Source: Polyangiaceae bacterium
Lineage (GTDB): Bacteria > Myxococcota_A > Polyangia > Polyangiales > Polyangiaceae
Assembly (NCBI GenBank): GCA_016712345.1
Contig: JADJRH010000002.1
Coordinates: 310,001-374,000 of the forward strand
DNA: 64,000 bases
Direction of reading: 5' to 3'
The notes beneath the pieces are model-generated. The model was not told where the DNA came from and ran no database searches. It was given only the letters and a program-made list of their open reading frames with translations. Numbering within the stretch: position 1 is the stretch's first letter; each line of letters begins with the position of its first letter. The translations under genes and the position numbers were made by a program. Shown piece after piece: positions 25,999 through 33,920 of the stretch.

Positions 25999-28170
25999 CT
26001 ACTCGTAGTTTTCGTCGCCTGAGTCTTCTGCTTTAACCGACCCTTTAAACTTACCATCAACTGTGACGGTTCCAGGTTCAATGGTAAGGGTCACTCCCCC
26101 CGCCTTCACGGTGATCTTACCGGTTGCTACAACCACCACGTCAGACCCTTTGAGTGTGGCCGAGCCGCCGATGGTATAACCGGCACTCGCTGTAAAGTCT
26201 TCTACCCTGTCGCCTCCCGCATCGATCTTTCTCGAGGCGAGTGTTTCGTTCAGGGCGCCTTTGACCGATTGTCCAAACTTGCTCGCTTTGATTTTTTTGG
26301 CGCCGGCGACCGTTTCCGTGTGTGCGCCCATGACGTTGACGCCGTAGTTGGCGCCGGCGATCATTTTACAGGAGCCACCCACCATGACCGTGGAGGCTCC
26401 CAACACCTGACGTTTGACATGTTCAATTCCAGTTTCGATTTTGGCTGCGCCGACGAGGCGAGTGAGCGTGGCACAGGTGGTTGAGTAGTCACCGCCGATG
26501 TTGAAAATGCGGGCCGCACCTACCATGACAGTTTCACTCGCGGCTTTAATGGTTTGATTGGCGGTCACGTTGACGGTGCGGCTTCCACCGATGGAGTAGC
26601 TCTGAGAGCCTTTTACCCCCACTTCATGAACCTGACCGACAATCAACTTGCGGGTGGCGCCCACTGTCCACGTGTCGTTGGCCGTGACAGCGGTGACCTT
26701 GTCGTTTTCCGTTCGCTCGTTGAAGTCTTTTGACGCTACAAAAGACATCATTTCGTTGCCTTTTGTGTCATTCATTGAAACGACGTTGGCGCTGCCCCCA
26801 CCGGGCGTTGTGCACGAGCCAAAGGCGGTGACCACCTTGTCGCCCGGTAGGCCGTTGGGCGGAACGGCTGTTCCATTGTAGAGGCGACCAACCACCAGAG
26901 GATCGTCGGCGGAGGCCGAGTGGAAAGAGGTTAATACTTCCCACCCAACGCGCGGTAGAAAAAATCCACCCGAGGTGGGGGGGTGCACTGGGCGAGTCCA
27001 CATGGAGCTTGTATCGTCGAAGGGGCGCTCGCGATCCCAGCGGAGGTGGACTTTGAGCCGGCTGTGCTGTTCCGTGTGAATTTCACTCCCCGATGCGCCG
27101 GTGACAGTGGCCGTTTGTACTCCACCCTGTGCTGGAATGGGTGAACGTTTTGGACGGTAAGATCCATTGATGGGAACAGCGACAAATCGCGCTTGAAATC
27201 GCTCCGTGGCCCGAGCCGTTTGATCGGAAGCCTCCTGCTCCACTTCAAGAAGGAGCCACCTTCCAACCGCCGGGTCGTCACCCCCCTCTATCTCAAGCAC
27301 GTGACCGGCGGAGAGTGCTCGGCTTGACGTGGATGCTCGCAGCACCGTGGTGAGAGAGCGCAGCTCTTCGAGCCGAATTTGGGCGAGGGTAGACCCCTGG
27401 TCGGGGGTTTTATAACGTCCGGGGTATTCATACTGGACAAACTTTTCAACTTTGTCTTTAGCCTCGACTTTGAGGTCGAGCATGGGCTTTTCAAAGTCGT
27501 AGTCGTTGAGAACCACTTTTCCGTGGGTGGTTCGCGTTTCTACCCGGGCATCAAAAACGCTTCCATCCTTGTCGAGCCCACCTCGATCTCGGAGGGGAAG
27601 GGCCGCCGACTTCACGTCGTCAAACCCCGATGCGCCGTCGGTGAAGACAACCTTGTCGGTTTCACTCCAGGGTAGATAAAAACTGACCCCTTCTTCTGCC
27701 AAAATTCGCCGTACAAACGCGAGGTCACTTTCAAACGATTGAACGCACTGCTTTCGTTTTTCGGGTGTTCGACTCACGCGATTGTCGACCGAAATGGTAT
27801 GATCTTTTAGAACCGCGGTGGCGATTTCTACCGCGTCTTGGTCGAGAAAAACGCGGTAGTCGCATGTGTCTTCGAGCATGGCGAGGCGCGGTACAATGGT
27901 GAGTTTGTACCCGATTCCCACGGCCTCGATTTCATCGACAACACCTTCTACCGAACGTTGCTCGTCACCCGCGGCCCAAGCCACGGTGGCTGTTTTGGAG
28001 ATGACGTCGGCGAGGGAAAAGTGGGCGCCTTCCCCTTCAGGATCATGCCGGGCGCAAATGAGGCGAATGATCGGCGCGTGGCACACGGCTTCGCGCACGG
28101 AAAGGCTTGATACCCGCAGTGGAGTATCGATACCGTCAATGGTAAGTGTGACGAGTTGATCGAGCGCCAT
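25999..28170 (-). CDS. vgrG: VgrG spike protein (canonical length)
   Basis: 723 residues. The gp27-like region includes KQCVQSFESDLAFVRRILAEEGVSFYL and VLNDYDFEKP; the gp5/OB fold includes LKVHLRWDRERPFDD and FFLPRVGWEVLTSF; the C-terminal beta-helix has repeating Val-Gly-Gly units (TVGATRKLIVGQ, YSIGGSRTVNV). It is probably the spike that carries the RHS toxin encoded two genes later. The gene follows the broken VgrG by 10 bases. No toxin extension is visible; the last residues are acidic. Confidence 0.93.
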   Translation of the reverse strand: MALDQLVTLTIDGIDTPLRVSSLSVREAVCHAPIIRLICARHDPEGEGAHFSLADVISKTATVAWAAGDEQRSVEGVVDEIEAVGIGYKLTIVPRLAMLEDTCDYRVFLDQDAVEIATAVLKDHTISVDNRVSRTPEKRKQCVQSFESDLAFVRRILAEEGVSFYLPWSETDKVVFTDGASGFDDVKSAALPLRDRGGLDKDGSVFDARVETRTTHGKVVLNDYDFEKPMLDLKVEAKDKVEKFVQYEYPGRYKTPDQGSTLAQIRLEELRSLTTVLRASTSSRALSAGHVLEIEGGDDPAVGRWLLLEVEQEASDQTARATERFQARFVAVPINGSYRPKRSPIPAQGGVQTATVTGASGSEIHTEQHSRLKVHLRWDRERPFDDTSSMWTRPVHPPTSGGFFLPRVGWEVLTSFHSASADDPLVVGRLYNGTAVPPNGLPGDKVVTAFGSCTTPGGGSANVVSMNDTKGNEMMSFVASKDFNERTENDKVTAVTANDTWTVGATRKLIVGQVHEVGVKGSQSYSIGGSRTVNVTANQTIKAASETVMVGAARIFNIGGDYSTTCATLTRLVGAAKIETGIEHVKRQVLGASTVMVGGSCKMIAGANYGVNVMGAHTETVAGAKKIKASKFGQSVKGALNETLASRKIDAGGDRVEDFTASAGYTIGGSATLKGSDVVVVATGKITVKAGGVTLTIEPGTVTVDGKFKGSVKAEDSGDENYE

Positions 28171-28180
28171 ACTTCCCTCG

Positions 28181-30023
28181 CTAACCTACCTTGGTGCCGG
28201 ATTTGCGGGTGATGTTGCCTTTGAGCTTGGTTGTGCCTTTGGTGGCCTTGAGTGTCCCACCCGCGAGTTTGAGTGCGCCCGCTTTGAGCGAACCCGCCAC
28301 GTCGATGGTGATTGTGGGGGCCTCCAAAACAAGCACATCACTCGCCTTCCAGTTGGCGCTCCCACCCACCGTGACTGACCCTGAAGCTTTACCCTGGGTA
28401 GAAACCGGCCCGCCGGCTTTTTCTTTGGTGGGGCCCGCGGTGACGGCTTTTACCCCTCGAACCGTGTCACCATACCCACCGAGGCAGGTGATTGATCGAG
28501 AGCCGCCTACGGCCTCGGTGTGGGCGGCTGCGACCGATGCGCTGAACCCGAGGCCTCCGGTAAGCGACGTGGTTCCACCCACGAGTTGAGTGAAAGCACC
28601 GTCGACCTTTGTATTGGACTGGTTGCATTGAATGCCGTAGGCGGCGCCGATAAGCTCGTTATACGCGCCGTCGGCTGCCACGGTGCGGTTGCCCGTGACT
28701 TTGATTTGTTCGAGAGCGCCGATGGTTTCCGACCTTCCACCTTTGACAATGACTGTCATGTCGGTGCCCACGTCAACGGTTTGAGATGCGCTCACAGTGA
28801 GCGATTGTGAACCGCCGATACCAAGTTTTAAGGTGAGGGCTACGTCATGCGTTTCGTTGGAGGAGATGTTTGACTTGGCGCTCCCACCCACCACAACCGT
28901 TTGGTCTTTTGTGGCATGGAGAAACATTTCTTGTCCGCCTCCGCTGTCACCCATTCGCAGTTCGTTGGTGGTTCCACCCCCGGGAGAAGTGGCCGATTGC
29001 AGGGTGGTTGTGGCGGATCCACCGGGTAGACCGTAAGGCACAATCGCCGTGGCGTTGTAGGTTCTACCGAGCACAAACGGCCTGTCGGGATTGCCGTCGA
29101 TATAAGCGATTGGAACTTCCCACCCCACGCGCGGGAGCAACATGGCGCCGGCCATGTTCATTTGAGTGGTGCGCACCCAATAGGAAGATTTGTCGTCGTG
29201 TGCACCTGTGAGATCCCACAAAAAGCGCACTTTTACTCGGCCCAAATCATCCACATGAATTTCTTCACCCGATGGTCCGGTGGTAACCGCCGGTTCGACC
29301 CCTTCCATTTTGGGGTGTATAAAATCGGCGGCGGGCCTGAATGCTCGATCATCGGCCGGAACCATGGTGACGCGGTTTTCATACCGAGCATCTCCCGAGT
29401 CATTTCGGGAGCCTTCTGAAAAGGTATGTTCCACTCGAACAACAAGGTACCGGCGGTTGACCCAAGCATCGGCCGCGCCTTCAATATCAAGCACCCGACC
29501 CGGAGCAATGCGCACGTTGTCGGCCCTACCCACGGCGCGCTTTTGAAAACGCTGAAGTTGGTCGAGCCGGACTGACGCTATGAACGCAGTAGGGCCGCTT
29601 TTCGTAGCCTTTTCCAGATAGGCGAAACACAAGCCGATCATCGGGTGTACCCGCGCCGGTGAGCACCTCTTTCACGATCTCGTCGACTTTTTTGTCGAGG
29701 AACGTTTTAAACCCCGAGCGCAGCTTTAGTTGAGCGACCGGGGCGGAGAGGGTAAGTTCGTAATGGGCGCCGTCGTGACCTTTGCCTTCAAACGCGACGT
29801 CGAATGTGACCAACTCAATGAGGCGCATGGACTCTTCTGCCTCATCGGTGATTTCAAGCGTGACAGGGGCGCACAACAAATCATCGACATTGACGGGCCC
29901 GTCCGGGCAGAGAATGCGCACCTTCCACTCGGGCAGTTGATTTACCCCTTCAGTGCCCGACACGCGAACAACACGGGTTGTCTCAGGAAGCGCCTCGGTG
30001 GAAAGATGAAAGCGCGTGTACAT
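28181..30023 (-). pseudogene. vgrG: VgrG with internal deletion and frameshift
   Basis: Two frames together make a VgrG. The 5' part (30023 to about 29590) encodes the gp27-like N-terminus up to KGYEKRPYCV. The 3' part (28181 to about 29610) resumes at VRLDQLQRFQKRAVG and runs through the OB fold (GAMLLPRVGWEVPIAY, GNPDRPFVLGRTY) and a complete beta-helix. The segment of about 110-130 residues that should link them, holding the usual E-x-D-x-x-F-V-x-R region and the KVTLRDYDFEKP-like strand, is absent and the two halves are out of frame. It is therefore a deletion pseudogene and not a natural split gene. It is the first VgrG in the operon order. Confidence 0.85.
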
Positions 30024-30077
30024 AGTGTAACCCCACCGAACGAATACAAGAGTCAGTGTGACGTGGCAAGCGAAACG

Positions 30078-31109
30078 TCAGACTCCAAGTGTACCTGCGG
30101 CGTTTTGCCACCGCACAGATCCGCCTGCCAATTCCACAATCATAACTGCCTCTGCCGCGGCTACGTCCGGCCTCGTTCCTCCGATACTGAATGTTTCAAC
30201 CAACACCTCGAAAATTCGAACGCGGATGGCCAATTCTCTTCTTGCAATTTCAAAAGAGCCATACCCGAGCCACGACAAATCCCATATCGCGTCGGAAAGC
30301 CAATCACCCAATGTTTCTTCAGGTGTATTTGTAGAAGCGCGTTGCGCCTGAATAGACGCCATTCTTACGGACCATGGTCGAACCGGCGCGGGGTCGTCAA
30401 ACCCCAACAATCGCAGCAGCGCATGACCGAACCAGGCCAGGGCGGCGCCGGGTGTTCCAAATCGGTCTCCCTCTCGAAAACCGCGCGCGAGGTGTTCCCA
30501 TGTTTCTTTCGCCGGTCGGGTTTTTTGATTTTCCATTTGCAGAACGGCGACCGGTTCGGCGCCCGTTGCCAATGCGGAGAGCATTTCGCTTTCGCGCCGG
30601 GCATACGAGTCAAACGACATGTTTGTTCGCTCAGTCCACGGAATGCGGTTTCCCGCGCGCACATTGACGAGCAACCGACCGCGCGAGTCGACAAGGGAGC
30701 GCTCGGCCTCTTCGATGTTGATAGCGGCGCGTTCGCCAACAGTGCGACATGGACAACGGTGGGCCGTGGTAATGCGACCACCGTGCGGGGTGGCCGCCAG
30801 GCCATACGGGAAACGCCTACAAATGCGAGGTTTCTCGTTAAATCCAGCCGATGAATGAAGTGTACACATTCCGTTTTTCAGGAGTACACAAGCTCCATCC
30901 GCGCCGGTGTGAAGGTAATAAACGCCCGTGTTGGGATCTCGACCGGTGCAGCCCGTGCGAAAGTGTTCGAGGGTTGACCGCTCAGGTCGTGAAATCGGCC
31001 GAATGAGATGGATATTTGTGCAACAGAAACCGTCGGCGTGGCAGCGAAATGTGGCTCCGGGGCGCGTGAGAAATGGTCGCAGGCGACTTTCGGAAGAACT
31101 CCGCGGCAT
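30078..31109 (-). CDS. YkgJ-type cysteine cluster protein
   Basis: 343 residues. The N-terminal third has FRCHADGFCCTNIHLI, then LKNGMCTLH and PRICRRFPYG, the Cys-x-x-x-x-x-C-C ... C ... C-x-x-(F/Y)-P pattern of the YkgJ/CxxCxxCC family, which probably binds zinc or an iron-sulfur cluster. The rest is helical without motifs. This family occurs beside T6SS operons of myxobacteria. It lies 54 bases upstream of the VgrG pseudogene and may head the same operon. It is divergent from the gene at 31188. Confidence 0.8.
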   Translation of the reverse strand: MPRSSSESRLRPFLTRPGATFRCHADGFCCTNIHLIRPISRPERSTLEHFRTGCTGRDPNTGVYYLHTGADGACVLLKNGMCTLHSSAGFNEKPRICRRFPYGLAATPHGGRITTAHRCPCRTVGERAAINIEEAERSLVDSRGRLLVNVRAGNRIPWTERTNMSFDSYARRESEMLSALATGAEPVAVLQMENQKTRPAKETWEHLARGFREGDRFGTPGAALAWFGHALLRLLGFDDPAPVRPWSVRMASIQAQRASTNTPEETLGDWLSDAIWDLSWLGYGSFEIARRELAIRVRIFEVLVETFSIGGTRPDVAAAEAVMIVELAGGSVRWQNAAGTLGV

Positions 31110-31150
31110 GGATGCTGGGAGCGTACACGGCTGTGGGCCTGGAATGGTAG

Positions 31151-31180
31151 TTGAGTGTTTCTCGGCGGCGCGTGTATACT
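31151..31180 (+). promoter_or_regulatory. Sigma70-like promoter, probably giving a leaderless mRNA
   Basis: TTGAGT (31151-31156) and TATACT (31175-31180) are separated by 18 bases. A transcript would begin around 31186-31188, exactly at GTG 31188, and no ribosome binding site precedes that codon. This supports 31188 as the start and leaderless translation. Confidence 0.55.
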
Positions 31181-31187
31181 ACCCGCC

Positions 31188-32927
31188 GTGTCGCCTCCTG
31201 AACGCCCATCGGATTCGACTCTTTCGGATGCCGCCCAAGCGAACCCGGCTCAACTGCGCCTTTGCGGAGTCACCCTCGCCCAACTGGCGGGGGTTCACGC
31301 GGGACGAGCGGCCGGCGTTGAATTGGAACTGGTGTTTCGCAACGAGGCGGTTGATCCCAGTCAGTTTGAAAAGGCCGATGAAGCGTGGCAAGACCACATC
31401 GCCGACGACGAAAGCGATCGCCTACAAGACGCGTTTGACGGCCTCTTGGCCGATGCGCGACAAAGGTACGCCCGGCCGCTGCCTCCCATCGATTCTAACC
31501 TTGATGCGTGGATCTATTTTCTTCGACGTTTTTCGCTCGAAGAAAATCCCACGGCGTGGCTTCGTGAACTTGGGATGGGAGTCACCGACGTGTTTCAACT
31601 CCAGGGATTTTGGTCTGCCCGTCTGCAGGATGAACCCGAGTTGCAGCGCCGGGCGAGTGACCTGTTCGCCTCCGAACCCACCGAGTTTCAGCCGCCTCAA
31701 CCCGGAAAAGCGGCGATCTTACCACCGCCTGCTCCAACCGGCTTGCCGGTAGATCTACCATATCAGGCCAACGAAGAAGACGACAACGAAAATGAAGACG
31801 ACGACGATGATGATGTCGACGAGCTTCACGCTGAAGAACAAGCCGTTTTTTTTGCGCCGCTTCCCGCCGCTGTCGCGCCGGTGCGCGCCGTGCAACCTCC
31901 CCGTCCGCCACCGGCCAAAGTAGAGTCGACACCCGCTCTACCCATTCCATCCACTCCGGCAGAACCTACCATTCGTGAAGTGCCGTCGTACGTTCGGGCG
32001 GCTGCTGAAGCCGCCAAGGCCCCTGCGCCTCAACCCGCCGGTTCGCCGTTACCCACCGCGGTGGTGATGCCCGTCGTGAATATTGCTCCGGCCGCGCTCA
32101 ACAGCACCGCCGACATTTCACCAGACATTATTGCCAAGATCAATAGGGCGCTTCTACCCTTTGCGCCGACCCCCGGGGCTGCCAAGTCGAGCGGTTCCAC
32201 CTCACCTACCCCCGTCAAGTCGAGCGGCTCTACCCCCGCCGCACAAAGCAGCCCCTCCGCATCTACCCAAGTGGCCGTAGGTGTCAAGTCGTCTCCGAGC
32301 GACTCTGAAAGCACCGTCGAGGCGCAACCGTCGCCTATCAAATCGTCTTTGCCATTTACGTCTTCCGCGCCCGCGGCCCGAGCCTCGCCCCCGAGGCCAC
32401 CTCCCAAGCCGCCCGCCCCACCCAAAAAGCCGCCCGCGGACGAGCCGCAAGAAAGCACCCTTGACGCTCAACCTTCCCCATTGCGTCCGGTGGTACCTTT
32501 CAAGGGGGCACCGCAAAAGCCGAGCAACTTGGGTGAAACAACACTTGATGCTCAACCGTCTCCCCTCAAAAGGGTGGTGCCTTTTCAAAAGCAGGCCGCC
32601 CCCGCCGCGCCTACACCCGCTGCGCCAACTACACCCCCTGCGGCTGCTGCGGCTGCCACACCCGCTGCACCTCCTACGCCCGCCGCCAACACACCTGAAT
32701 TAACGCTGGAGCAATACGCGTCGCTTTGCGCCGAGCTGCTTGTTTTTAAGGGGCGCGGTGATGCGGTGTTTGCCAAATATGGCCTCGCAGACCTGAAGAA
32801 GCGCCTCACTGTAGACTTAACTTGGCAAGAGAAGTTGCGGCGAAATCCCGAGTTAAACGCTCGCTGGCAGCAGCTCTACAAGCATTACACCGCCCACTGG
32901 ACGGCGCAGGTCCAAGGCAAAGGGTAG
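31188..32927 (+). CDS. Helical-repeat protein with Pro-rich linker and triple AQPSP motif
   Basis: 579 residues when started at GTG 31188; an earlier GTG at 31155 overlaps the promoter. The N-terminus has two helical units of the family also seen at 13098 and 38677 (GVTLAQLAGVHAG ... SQFEKADEAW; then TDVFQLQGFWSARLQDEPELQRR). The middle of about 330 residues is a Pro/Ala/Ser-rich disordered linker with an acidic patch and three copies of E-(S/T)-T-x-(D/E)-AQPSP-x5-PF (starting near residues 374, 422 and 450). A third helical unit (LTLEQYASLCAELLV ... LNARWQQLYKHY) closes the protein. The domain-linker-domain design suggests an adaptor; its position next to T6SS genes is the only functional hint. 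Confidence 0.75.
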   Translation: MSPPERPSDSTLSDAAQANPAQLRLCGVTLAQLAGVHAGRAAGVELELVFRNEAVDPSQFEKADEAWQDHIADDESDRLQDAFDGLLADARQRYARPLPPIDSNLDAWIYFLRRFSLEENPTAWLRELGMGVTDVFQLQGFWSARLQDEPELQRRASDLFASEPTEFQPPQPGKAAILPPPAPTGLPVDLPYQANEEDDNENEDDDDDDVDELHAEEQAVFFAPLPAAVAPVRAVQPPRPPPAKVESTPALPIPSTPAEPTIREVPSYVRAAAEAAKAPAPQPAGSPLPTAVVMPVVNIAPAALNSTADISPDIIAKINRALLPFAPTPGAAKSSGSTSPTPVKSSGSTPAAQSSPSASTQVAVGVKSSPSDSESTVEAQPSPIKSSLPFTSSAPAARASPPRPPPKPPAPPKKPPADEPQESTLDAQPSPLRPVVPFKGAPQKPSNLGETTLDAQPSPLKRVVPFQKQAAPAAPTPAAPTTPPAAAAAATPAAPPTPAANTPELTLEQYASLCAELLVFKGRGDAVFAKYGLADLKKRLTVDLTWQEKLRRNPELNARWQQLYKHYTAHWTAQVQGKG

Positions 32928-33303
32928 GGCGAACTGTCAAATTGGCAAAGACCGGTGGGCTCGTCTGTCAAACAGACCAATCTTGCCGGCGGGGTGAGCA
33001 TTTTGGCCCGGATTTGGGCCCACACCTGCCTGGCACCTGAGCTGCAAAGCGGCTCGTTGCATGAGCGACCCGTACCGCCGAGCCGAACCTCCGCCCCCTG
33101 CAAAACCGCTCCCTGCATGCGACCTGCGTTCTATACCATCAGGCTCAAGTGGGTGTGTGCTCGTTTGCCTCTGCCATGACGTTGTTCACGACGCTCCAAA
33201 AGAAGAGCCGCAGTGTACACCGTTGCCCTTGCCTGTAAAGTGTACACATAATCTACCCAAGCCGATCACTTCTCGACCGCGCACGTTGCTCAAGTGTTAC
33301 AAA
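32928..33303. other. Non-coding stretch before the PDZ gene
   Basis: Open frames here have no coding character. A perfect 6-base hairpin with a 3-base loop (GTCTGT CAA ACAGAC, 32963-32977) may end transcription of the 31188 gene, but no T-tract follows. The right part contains the promoter and paired palindromes described separately. Confidence 0.5.
33213..33258 (+). promoter_or_regulatory. Promoter with two GTGTACAC palindromes
   Basis: TTGCCC (33223-33228) and CATAAT (33247-33252), 18 bases apart, form a plausible promoter. Perfect palindromes GTGTACAC occupy 33213-33220 and 33240-33247, 27 bases centre to centre, one just upstream of the -35 and the other abutting the -10. A TCTACCC motif overlaps the -10 end (33252-33258). 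The layout is that of an operator pair; the regulator is unknown. Confidence 0.45.
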
Positions 33304-33873
33304 ATGGGTTTCGTGATGGCGAGCGGCATTGTCGGGCTTTTTGGGCTTGCGGCTGTTGGAGTCAAAGCGTGGGTCATGCCACTCATTCAGCTTCGCGAGT
33401 GGCGTGCCTCAAACGAAGCGATGCCCACCTCAACGGAGCCTGGGGCGGAGCGCGTTACGCCGCTGAAGTTGTCGTCGCTCGGTTTTATGACCCATGACCC
33501 GGTTGAGCTTTGGGAGCGCGCCGAGATGTTGAGACTTGCCGGCGCATCCATTCAAACGCGGCGGCAGGCATTTACCGAAGGAGAGTTTTATACTTGGCGC
33601 AATGAGTTGGGTGCATCGCTCAACGTCACCCCGCTTGGGGAGGTTCCGGGCGTACTCGTCGCGGGCCTACCCATTCGAGCGCGTTTGGGAGACTTTCCCA
33701 TTCGCGAAAACGATATTGTGACTGCTGTCAATGGCTACCTACTCACCTCCCCAAACGACTGGGTTCACGCGCTACAATCGGCCACCGACAAACACGATCT
33801 GGTTGTGGAAGTCATACGCAACGGTCGTCACCGCGTGATCCGTTTCCAAGAATCGCGCTCCAAGCGGCGCTAA
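33304..33873 (+). CDS. Membrane-anchored PDZ-domain protein
   Basis: 189 residues from ATG 33304, chosen because the promoter lies at 33223-33252 and because the frame upstream of it is not protein-like. A single N-terminal hydrophobic segment (ASGIVGLFGLAAVGVKAWV) anchors it. The C-terminal 90 residues form a PDZ fold: VPGVLVAGLPIRARLGDFPIRENDIVTAVNGYLLTSPNDW, with the ligand-cleft region and the conserved D-I-V-T-A-V-N-G strand. The arrangement recalls GspC of type II secretion, but without neighbouring gsp genes this is only a resemblance. It ends 47 bases before lhr. Confidence 0.7.
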   Translation: MGFVMASGIVGLFGLAAVGVKAWVMPLIQLREWRASNEAMPTSTEPGAERVTPLKLSSLGFMTHDPVELWERAEMLRLAGASIQTRRQAFTEGEFYTWRNELGASLNVTPLGEVPGVLVAGLPIRARLGDFPIRENDIVTAVNGYLLTSPNDWVHALQSATDKHDLVVEVIRNGRHRVIRFQESRSKRR

Positions 33874-33920
33874 ACTGGCTTTTGCTATCTCTGCGACCCG
33901 GCAACGTGTAAAAGCGAGAC

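Noticed and set aside
13098..32927. A complete T6SS apparatus
   Set aside because: No TssB, TssC, TssK, TssM, ClpV or Hcp gene is present in the window; only spike, effector and accessory genes are seen.
33061..33303. Longer N-terminus for the PDZ protein from 33061
   Set aside because: The promoter lies inside that stretch and the extra residues look like random translation.
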